From the NCBI GenBank assembly GCA_006503535.1, contig QYRS01000001.1, positions 3,534,001 to 3,598,000 on the forward strand: a stretch of 64,000 nt of DNA, given 5' to 3'. This stretch comes from Arthrinium phaeospermum (taxonomy: Eukaryota; Ascomycota; Sordariomycetes; Amphisphaeriales; Apiosporaceae). Shown here piece by piece: positions 55,606-64,000 of this stretch; position 1 is the first letter of the stretch, and every line of letters starts with the position of its first letter. Below the pieces are notes generated by a model, which saw nothing but the letters and a program-made list of their open reading frames with translations, did no database searches and was not told the origin of the DNA. Made by a program: the position numbers and the translations under genes.

Positions 55606-56046
55606 CCGATATGGCGAAGGGGGGTCGAGAGCTTGATATAACGACTGTCTCGTGAGTCAATGCCGGAAAAAGTGACGACGATTTTTAGAATGCACCACCC
55701 GATCCAGGCCCGAAATCGAGTCACCTTTGTTGTGGCGGGGTACCAGAGGAAACAACAGAAATTCGGTGGCAGCTGAAGAGGGGTACTCTACGGCTGGCAA
55801 GCTGGGAGAGCTCCGATAAGATAGGCGCTTAACCGATATGCGTGAATTGAGACAGCGCAAAGCAAAGAAATGGCGGTCCATCTTTAGTCAGCGAGCTGAT
55901 TGGCGACAGCAGGGCCCGAGCGTCCTTTAGCGCCTCTTGCTGGGGGAGGCTGCAGCTGCTGGGGAAATTTTGAAGCTTTGGGAAGTTCGAGATCTGCCAC
56001 CAATCTGCGGCATCGTCATCCGCAATCAAGGCCCTCTAACCTCAGG
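55606..56046. promoter_or_regulatory. Bidirectional promoter between glutamyl-tRNA synthetase and mitochondrial L1
   Basis: Only 441 bases separate the two divergent start codons. Both genes serve translation (cytosolic and mitochondrial), so a shared promoter is plausible. No strong TATA box is seen on either strand, in keeping with housekeeping promoters. Confidence 0.5.
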
Positions 56047-57048
56047 ATGGCCAGCACCAGTCAATTCCTCGCCTCATTGGCGAGGTTGAGCATATCATCG
56101 CCTGCCTCCCGGCCAGCAGCGTCTTCGGTACCCCGATTTCTCGCCCCCTCCGCCACTACTCAGATACGATGCGCCAGCGGTGGTACTGCACAGATGCAAG
56201 CGCGGCAAAGGGAGAAGGATAAGCTGAAGAGGAAGAGGCGCCAGCAGAGATTCAAGGAGTACAAGTACGCCGTGCCAAGCGGAAAGGGGGAGCAGTTCTC
56301 TCTGTGTGATGCTATGCGGTAAGTCATGCCCGGGAAATGTTCTTAGGCCGCGCATTATCCTGACAATCATTTGGACAGATACCTTCGCGCTGCGGAAGTC
56401 GGCCGGCCTCCTTCCTCGGTCACCTACGAAGTCGCCCTCAAGGTCCGCACCATCAAGAACGGACCCGTCATCCGCAACCGGATACGATTCCCCTACCCCG
56501 TCAAGAACGACACCCGGGTGGGCGTGATCTGCCCCGAGGGCAGCAACGCCATGCACGATGCCCGAACTGCCGGCGCCGTCGCTTTCGGAGAGCAATCCCT
56601 CTTCGACCTCATCAAGGCGAACGCCAACAACCTCCCCTTCAACCGGTTGATCTGCCACACCGATTCCGTCCAGGCGCTCAACAAGGCCGGACTCGGTCGC
56701 GTGCTCGGTCCCAAGGGTCTGATGCCCAGTTTGAAGACCAACACCATCACCAAGAACGTCAAGGCGATGATGAATGAGATGGTTGGTGCTGAGACCTACC
56801 GTGAGAAGATCGGTGTCATCCGCATCCCCATTGGCAACATCCAGTTCTCCCCCAAGCAGCTGTCGGAGAACGTCAAGACCTTCATCGAGTCGATCAAGGG
56901 CGACATTGCGCGCATGGAGGAACGCGTCGACAAGGACATCATTGAGGTGGTTCTGTGCTCGACCAACGGGCCCGGCTTCACCCTGAACGGTGGATTCCTG
57001 CCCACGGACGAGAAGGTCGAACCCGCCGACTTGGCCACTGCTATGTAA
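56047..57048 (+). CDS. MRPL1: Mitochondrial ribosomal protein uL1m
   Basis: Two exons (56047-56318 and 56379-57048) encode 313 residues. The N-terminus is a mitochondrial targeting sequence rich in Ser, Ala and Arg (FLASLARLSISSPASRPAAS). A basic coiled region follows (RQREKDKLKRKRRQQRFKEY). The L1 fold is recognised from RFPYPVKNDTRVGVICPEGS, the L1 signature GLGRVLGPKGLMPSLKTNTI, and IRIPIGNIQFSPKQLSEN. The protein binds 23S-type rRNA at the L1 stalk of the mitochondrial large subunit. The start at 56047 is chosen because it gives the targeting peptide. The gene is intact. Confidence 0.93.
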
Positions 57049-57895
57049 TGAATGATCAATCTACAATTGGCAACGGCGCTGATCTGTACGAGACTGTATA
57101 TATAAGCTGTATAATATCGCCCAATGTCTTCGTACTGTCCGTGTTGTTGTTCACCAATACTCAAGATCCAAATTCCAATGCCCCCTAATCTACCAAACAG
57201 CGAATGACCAAATACGGTCCAAGACTTGCCTCATGAAGAAACGAGGCAGCTTTGTGATAGTGCCTGGCGGCATGAGTCTTATGGAAACTCAGTCTTACCT
57301 TTGCTCTCCTTCTAGAGCCAGCTTCTTCTCGTCGTTATCATATGATCTGTCCAATTGCTTCCAATAAGATGGCACAAGACGAACAAGCTTTTGATCTGGA
57401 GGTATGGAGCCTGCATGAGCTATGTCCGTGATTATGATGTTTTCATGTTAATTAATTGCACCATTCTCCAGTACCTAACTGGTTTCCAATACAGCCAAAC
57501 CGGCTGTCTTTGATGGCTGCCTATTACTGCCAACTCGATGCCGATTGGGCCGTTGCATTCAGCCGGGAGGTCAATGGCGGGCAGCGTCGCACGGACAATG
57601 CAGATCCTCTACTTGACACAACTCATATCTGAAGAGTCGGACGAGGTATCTCTTCGGGCGTCCTGATCTTGAGATCATATTTCGGTTCATGTCGTCCCGC
57701 CTGCCGGATCCCATGTAAGTGGCGTTGCACTCGGCCGGGAATCCGGTCCTGATCTAATCTCTCACTGTCATGATTGCCCCTGATACCAGAGTCTTGGCCC
57801 GTCTCTGGAATCAAATAAGATATAATGGTGGTCACGCAATGGTGCCCTAGTAAAATCATTCTCAGGGCACGAGAGGCACCTGCTCAACTCTCACG
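57049..57895. other. Intergenic region
   Basis: About 850 bases between two plus-strand genes with no recognisable gene or repeat. Confidence 0.4.
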
Positions 57896-59875
57896 ATGAA
57901 GATACCCACGAGTACATGGGCGGCGACATGGGCGTTGCTGTTGGCGCAGATTACAACGGCAACCCTTCCAGATTGCCCATTCCCAGGACCAGCCTTCCCC
58001 AAACCGACGAAGCTCGCCACGTCCGAGACCTTCAAGTCCGTCCTGGCCGACTTGACGTCGGCCTTCCAAGCGCGAGACCGCGACCCGGCGAACAACCCCA
58101 ACGGCACGTCCTGGTCCGTCCAGGTCTTCTCGGTCTCCGACGACGAAAATGGCGGCGGTCCCCTGTGGGAGTACCACCACAGCGCCCCCTCGCTCGCGAC
58201 CGCCAACACTGGCGGCGTCAAGGCGGTCGACGGTGACACCATCTACCGCCTCGGCAGCCTGACCAAGATCTTCACCATCCTGACCTTCCTCGTCGAGGCC
58301 GGCGACGGCTACTGGAACACGCCCGTCACCAAGTTCGTGCCCGAGCTCGCGCTGCTGGCCGACAAGTACCAGTACGACCCGGTCATGAACGTGGACTGGG
58401 CGAGCATCACGCTAGGGGAGCTGGCGAGCCATACGGCGGGTATCGTTCGAGACTGTCAGTTCATTGCCTCCCCAATTCCATGTCGCGGGGCCATCTCGAA
58501 GCTAACGCCGTGCGCCCCTTGCTCTAGATGCGCTTCTGGGCGAACTCACGCAAGAAAACAACCAGACCGTCCTCGAGTCCCAGGGCTTCCCGCCCGCCCC
58601 GGCCAACGAAACTCCCATCTGCGGAGAAGCGATAACCTGCAATCGAAATCGTAAGCAACCTCACTGATCCTCCAACGCCATAAAAATCCACACACGCTCA
58701 CACAGTCGCTTTCGCAGAATTCTTCGACGGCCTCGGAAACGTACCCCCGTCCTTTAGCACCGCCTGGACGGTCGGATACTCCAATGTCGGCTACCAGGTT
58801 CTGGCCTACGCCCTCGAGGCGATGACGGGCAAGAAGTTCGCCGACATGGTGCAGTCGGACGTCATTGACAAGCTCGGGCTGAACCACACGTACTACCAAA
58901 AGCCGCCCGACGCCCTCGGCGTCATCGTGAACGGCCAACAGTCTGGCTGGAACTACAGCCTCGGCGACGCAAGCCCGTACGTTTGATCCGTCCTGGTCCT
59001 CTCCGCTAATTGCTTGCCTACTCGCTTGGCATGTTTTGGTTAACCCCATTCAATGCAGGACCGGCAACATGTACTCCTCCACCAACGACCTCTCCGCCCT
59101 CGGCCGCGCCATCCTCAGCAGCCGGCTGCTTCCGAGCGCGCAGACGCGGCGGTGGCTCAAGCCCGCGATCCTGACGTCGGACCTGCGCGAGGGGGTCGGC
59201 TACCCCTGGGGCGTGAAGCGGGTCCCGCTGGGCGGCAGGCGCATCGCCGACGCCTACAACAAGGCCGGCAGCATCAACGCGTACCAGTCGCTCATCATCC
59301 TGCTGCCCGACTACGACGTCGGCATCGCCGCGCTGCTGGCGGGCGGCTGGCCCGGGAACGCCAACTGGGACATGGCGGACGCGATCGGGGCGACGCTGGT
59401 GCCCGCGCTCGAGGAGGCGGCGCGGATGGAGGCGGACGTAGCGTACGCGGGGACCTACAGCGCCAATTCCAGCGCGTCGCTCAACAGCACCATCGTCCTC
59501 AGCACCGAGTCCGGCCGCCCCGGGCTGGGCATCGACCGCTGGGTCAGCAACGGCACCGACATGGTGCCCGTGGCGGTCCGGTACACGCTCAACTACAACG
59601 TGACAGAGCCGGCGCTGCGGCTGTACCCGGCGGGGCTGGAGAGGCGCAACGAGGACGGCTCCCGCCGGGTGGCGTTCAAGGCCATGATCCAGGACCGCGG
59701 CGCGACCGACCACGCGGACGACATGTTCTCGACCAACTGCGGGACCTGGGTCGGGCAGACCACGGCCGTCTACGCGTCCATGCCGCTGGATCAGTTCGTG
59801 TTCCACCTCGACGGCGGGGGCGGGGTGAAGAGTATTGAGTCGTTGGCGCTGCGGGCGGTGTTGGACAAAGAATAG
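57896..59875 (+). CDS. Secreted beta-lactamase-family serine hydrolase
   Basis: Four exons (57896-58454, 58528-58650, 58706-58976, 59059-59875) join in phase to give 589 residues. A signal peptide (AATWALLLAQITTATLP) precedes a class C beta-lactamase/penicillin-binding-like domain. The nucleophile motif is RLGSLTK (SLTK at 121-124), followed by SITLGELASHTAGI and the second motif YSNVGYQVLAYALE near residue 250. Later are TGNMYSSTNDLSALGRAIL and YNKAGSINAYQSLIILLPDY. A C-terminal beta-rich domain of about 170 residues, with several N-glycosylation sites, follows. Family members include esterases, transesterases and peptidases as well as true lactamases. The substrate is not evident from the neighbours. 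Confidence 0.85.
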
Positions 59876-60266
59876 GGTGGTTTACGACGTAGCGTTGATA
59901 AAAGAGTCAAACAAAGTATTTATTACCAATTACCGCTACCTTGGATTTCCTGTTTGGCTCATGGTGAAAGCTAATGATGAATACAAGAGACAATGGCTCT
60001 GTGAGTGTAGTGCAACTTCCCACATGACTTGAAGACATCTCCGGCGTGTCGTTCAAGGAATTGTCAGTGTTGGCTTTTACCCCTGTCGCATCTTTTGCAG
60101 CGGCTCTCTGCCCAGCACGCCCACCACTAACAAGTAGCGCCTAAAATAGGGCTACCGGCTAGGTGAGGGGCAACACCACTAAACCGCACCCCCCTCCCCT
60201 CCTTCACGGATCTGAGCTTACCACCACAACGACTGTCCTGCGCCGGCTAGGAACGCCGATGGGGAC
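59876..60266. other. Intergenic region
   Basis: About 390 bases; 3' end of the hydrolase gene and leader of the HET gene, with nothing else seen. Confidence 0.35.
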
Positions 60267-62461
60267 ATGGCAGCCACACCCGAACAATGGCTCGATGCTA
60301 TCCTGGACCTGTCAACGACCTCGCTCTCCCCGTGCACAACTTGCGAAGCGCTCTTCCGGCAGCCGGGACTGAGTGTATGGAACAAACGGCCGTTTGCCAG
60401 AGACGTGCAATCGTCCGGAGTAGCGTGCGCTAGGTGTCGGCTGGTCTACGCAGGGGTGTCGGCCGCGCTACCAGACGTCAAGGCATGGGGTCACGTCCGA
60501 CTGATGGCCTCCTTGGTGGTCGGGCGGGGGCAGAAACAGGATGTGTTCCTCCGTGTTGGGGCTCTGGACTATGGACCTGTCCCCAGTGTGGACCACCCAA
60601 GGCCTTGGTTGGACTTTTACATCAACCCCAGCGATGGTATGGTCTATGTACTTTCCCTGATACCAGCTTTCGTGTTTTTCCTCTGTATTTGTCGCGAATG
60701 GCTTGAGCCCGGCGAGGCTGACATCATTGCGTATTGTGTCTACCAGCTAAAGCCCGGAGACTTCTGCAGGTGCCAGCTCTTCCTGACTCGGACGAATGGT
60801 ATCAAGATCTAAAGCACTGGATAACGCATTGCGACAAGGAACACTCGGATTGCCAAGTTGGCCGCGGTCGCACGTTGCCTAAACGAGTCCTTGATCTTGG
60901 ATTCGACGGGGTGGAAAGTTTAGATGTTGTGCTACGCGAAACAGAACACCACCAGTGCAGTGGCCCCTATATAGCCTTGAGCTACAGCTGGGGTAGCGGA
61001 CAGAACCTGACCACGACAAAAGCAAATCTAGATTCCCACCGGACCAGGATCCTCTGGGAGGTTGTCCCCGATCTCTTCCGGGATGTAATCAAGGTTGCCC
61101 GAGCTTGGTCGGTGCGGTTCCTCTGGATTGATGCATTGTGCATCGTCCAAGACGACGAAAACGATTGGTCGCAAGAGGCGCAGAAGATGGGGTCCTACTA
61201 CGGCAACGCATGGCTGACCATTGCCGCGGACGATGCACCCGGGGTCAGCCATACCATCTTCCCGCCGCAGAGAAACCCGGCTATGTGGCTTGACCAAGGT
61301 TCCGCGGGCAATAGGACGCCGCCTGTCCTATTGCATCGGATTCCCACCCACATCGACATGACGGACAGCGTGGTAGCGGGCAGTTTCCCATCCGTGCAGT
61401 TATTCGGTCGAGCCTGGGCCTTGCAAGAGCGGCTCCTCTCGAGAAGAATATTGCACATGGGGCCCCAGGAGGTCGTCTGGGAATGCTCCTCGGCCATTCG
61501 GTGCGAATGCGGCCGACCCACCGACGTGTGGTTCGGAACGCCCCTATACAGCAGCGTGCCCTTCCGCGAAAGGCATCACAAGGCGCTGCACTCGCCGCTG
61601 GAGACCGCGCTGCGCCTCAGCGACTATTGGGAGGTCATGCTGGCCAAGTACCTCGCGATGCAGCTCTCGTTCGACGACGACCGGCTGAAGGCGATTGCGG
61701 CCTTGGCAAAGGACTTCAAAGCGAGCGACCAGCGGCGAACGGCGTCGCTGGGGGCGGCACCGGCGGCCGAGCAACACGCACGTTGGCGGTCACCACCACA
61801 GCTCGGCAACTACGTATTCGGTCTTTGGACCCAGAGGCTTCCGGCTTCGCTCCTGTGGGACACCACGACCGTGCCCTCCCCGCATGAGCCTCCCGTACGC
61901 AACCCCAACTTTCCGACCTGGTCTTGGGCGTCGATCCCGGGGTCATGGCTGTACCAAACGTCGTTCTCTTCCACGCACGGCTACATGGACGGTTTCGTGG
62001 CCAAGTCGGCCGTCCTGGAAGTACCCGACGAGGCATGGGATATCATGGACCGTCCAAGTGCCTCGCACACGAGCCTGCGTCTTCCGCCACGAATCGTCGT
62101 GGAGGGCGCGGCGGTTGCAGCCAAGTGCCGCTGCATCGCAACGACTACCCGAACGATGTCGACAGGGACATCGACAAGCCGCGAATGGAAACTTTTGGGC
62201 GTTCTGAGCGGCGGTCATGGCAGTCATGCAGTGCAGCTCGATATAGAGCGACGCGATGACATCACGGAGATCAGTGTGGTTTGCGTAGAGATAGCCCAAA
62301 GCACGTGGGGTGTTAGCACGCGTAACACGCGCTATCATGGGTTGCTGCTCGAGCCATCGGCCTCGTTTCCAGGCTACTACATGCGATTGGGAACCATGGA
62401 GGCGACATCTGACTGGTTTCAAGCTAACGGGGCGATTGGGGGCAAGTACAGCATCATCTAG
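60267..62461 (+). CDS. Heterokaryon-incompatibility (HET) domain protein
   Basis: Two exons (60267-60636 and 60747-62461, donor GTATGG, acceptor CCAG) encode 694 residues. The N-terminal region has a CxxC pair (SPCTTCEALF, ACARCRLVY) that could bind metal. The HET domain begins near residue 198 with YIALSYSWGSGQ, continues with RFLWIDALCIVQDDENDWSQ and EAQKMGSYYGNAWLTIAA, and ends with RAWALQERLLSRRILHMG and EVVWECS. The C-terminal half is the variable region usual in this family (NFPTWSWASIPGSWLY). HET proteins trigger cell death when genetically different fungal cells fuse. Whether this one is an allorecognition gene cannot be told. The gene is intact. Confidence 0.92.
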
Positions 62462-62749
62462 TAAAGGTACCCACCGGGACTGCTGTAAGGGGGCATGCAT
62501 GATCTTATCAGATGCTCAAAGAGCCCAGCAACACCGAAGTTGTTGCTAGGGATACCAAACATCTGACGATGATGGTCTTGTTGTATTAGGAGAGACCAGT
62601 CATGGGAACGCACCTACATAGTCTGTCTCACCTTCTATCCGACGTAGGGCCTCCGCTGGTTGCGAGGATACAAGAGTGACCACTAAATATTAACTTTTGA
62701 CAAGCTGCAATGGTCTAGCATGGAGATAGACATGTTGTGCCGGGAGGGG
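62462..62749. other. Convergent intergenic region
   Basis: Short spacer between the 3' ends of the HET gene and the ubiquitin-like-domain gene; nothing recognised. Confidence 0.3.
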
Positions 62750-64000
62750 CTACATCAGGTCCGCCGAGTTTGAGCTTCTACAACTGTACCAACTGTCTGG
62801 TGAGCCCTTGAGTTGGTTCTCGACCCTTGGATCCACAAGCTCTGCGTCTGCGTGGGGTTCAATCATGAAATCAACCGGGCTGTCCTCATCCCTAAATGCG
62901 TCTATGTCTAGGAATCCTTTCTCAGATTCCCCTGGAGCAGATTGGCTGCCGTTATCTCCATTTCTGCCTGGAGAGTCATACGCTTTTCGTAGCTGCGTCG
63001 CGGTTGTCAAAGGTAGCGCGCCCATTTCCTTTGATGATTCAGACTGGAACTTTGGAAACTCCAGACTCGTGGATATTGGAGACGTATCGGGGCTCTGGGT
63101 GTGTTCTTCTGATTCCGAGGCTTCTGAAGATATTGAGGGACTCTGAGGTTCCGGGGAGTCTGTGGCTTCCGAAGAAACTGATGAGCTTCGAGACTCGGAA
63201 TAACGCGACGGTATCGGGGGCAATGGGGGTCTGTACGGTTGCTGATGGCGGTTCTGAGGAACACGATGCGCTGGGAGTCCTTGATTTCCCCATGGCCCTC
63301 GGTATGCATGCTGTCCTTCGTGCCCCCTTGGTACATGATAGGCCTGTGCTCCCTGGTATTCTGGAGGTCCTTGGTAACCTTGCGGAGGCTGGTTTCCTTG
63401 TGGCCTCTGATATCCTGGTGTTCCTTCAAAACCCCGTGGCCCAGGATATCCTTGTGGTGCCTGACTTCCCGATGGCTGTCGTGGAATCATCCGTGGTCGG
63501 TGAAGGCTGAGTTTACTGTCCATTGACCACATACGCATCGTTATAGCCCACCCCGGTTGGATGACTGATGGCCAAACCGGTGGAAGTATGAGTTCACCGT
63601 CGGGGCCGTAAACATCGTAATGCCCTGCGTCTACGTGTGGTCCTATTATGTTCACTTGTACGAACGCAAGCTTGATGAGTTCTTCCATACCCTTGTATTA
63701 CCTGTCAGTGGCTGGACATTACGGCTTGATTGGTTGTGGCGGCTCACCTGCCAGGTAGTACACCTTTCAAAGGGGAATGAGTACTTCCTTCCTACCGCAT
63801 CTTTGAAATTGATCGGCTGTTTCACCTCCTTCGCTTTGGCTTCGGCCAGCTCCTTTGCCTTCTCTCTGGCCGAGATGGATGCCAGCTTCTCCTCGAGTGA
63901 CTCAAGTATAGACTTGAGTCGAGCCGTCTCACGGGCATCACCAGGCGCTGTAGATAATTGGTTTTGGCTGGCCTTGACCATGGCCGTTTCGTCGAAGTTC
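62750..64000 (-). CDS. Ubiquitin-like-domain protein (fungal ULD type) with collagen-like Gly/Pro/Gln region, 5' partial
   Basis: The frame is open to the right edge; an internal ATG is at 63981. The exon ending at 63748 encodes a coiled-coil (SILESLEEKLASISAREKAK) and the domain opening INFKDAVGRKYSFPFERCTT. After an intron (63747-63692) the domain continues: GMEELIKLAFVQVNIIGPHV, GHYDVYGPDGELILPPVW and VIQPGWAITMRMW. This is the fungal ubiquitin-like domain often seen in proteins with N-terminal STAND-type regions. A low-complexity segment with repeats like PQGYPGPRGFEGTPGYQRPQ follows, then Ser/Glu-rich disorder to the stop at 62750. Upstream parts of the protein are outside the window. 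Confidence 0.72.

Noticed and set aside
54580..55641. 353-codon plus-strand open frame, and another at 53521-54567
   Set aside because: Both lie antisense to the intact glutamyl-tRNA synthetase exon and mirror its codon pattern; no domain.
59018..59806. 262-codon minus-strand frame and a long second plus-strand frame
   Set aside because: Shadows of the last exon of the beta-lactamase-like gene in GC-rich coding DNA.

Overview
This is nuclear DNA of a filamentous ascomycete. The genes carry short 50-110 bp spliceosomal introns with GTAAGT-type donors and CTAAC/CTGAC branch points. Gene content is typical of Pezizomycotina: a HET-domain protein, a Zn2Cys6 regulator, Hce2/Ecp2-type secreted proteins, a DUF7580 protein, HeLo-like/ankyrin proteins, a feruloyl esterase with a fungal cellulose-binding module, and a fungal thiamine-pyrophosphate riboswitch. 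An AT-rich block with the signature of repeat-induced point mutation (RIP) and the plant-wall esterase make a Sordariomycete the best guess; species is not determined.

Layout. 0-4.6 kb: remnant of a DUF829-like gene, two tandem paralogous small secreted cysteine proteins, and a secreted beta-propeller protein. 5.5-12.2 kb: a FAT1-like acyl-CoA synthetase, the thiamine gene NMT1/THI5 with its TPP riboswitch, and an aspartic-protease-like protein whose two catalytic motifs are missing. 13-26 kb: a small disordered protein, a Zn2Cys6 regulator, a large repeat/membrane protein, an Arg-rich protein and an MFS transporter. 26.4-30.5 kb: gene-poor. 30.5-33.5 kb: two Hce2-like genes flanking a RIP-saturated relic. 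33.7-47.9 kb: an allorecognition/immune-like island with two paralogous HeLo-like-N + ankyrin proteins, an F-box-like protein, a decayed gene and a DUF7580 protein. 49-64 kb: mostly intact genes, namely a disordered protein, feruloyl esterase, a third Hce2-like protein, glutamyl-tRNA synthetase divergent from mitochondrial ribosomal protein L1, a beta-lactamase-like hydrolase, a HET protein and a ubiquitin-like-domain protein cut by the right edge.

Two points shape how the annotation should be read. First, many genes in the left half carry single-base frameshifts, and seven short tandem duplications (61-251 bp) have copies that differ almost only by small indels. That pattern fits unmerged contig ends and consensus errors better than genuine decay, so frameshifted genes here should not be taken as pseudogenes without read evidence. 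Second, the clearest regulatory system is the NMT1 leader: a TPP aptamer inside a 5'UTR intron, with an intron-retained upstream ORF that runs through the aptamer and overlaps the NMT1 start codon in another frame.
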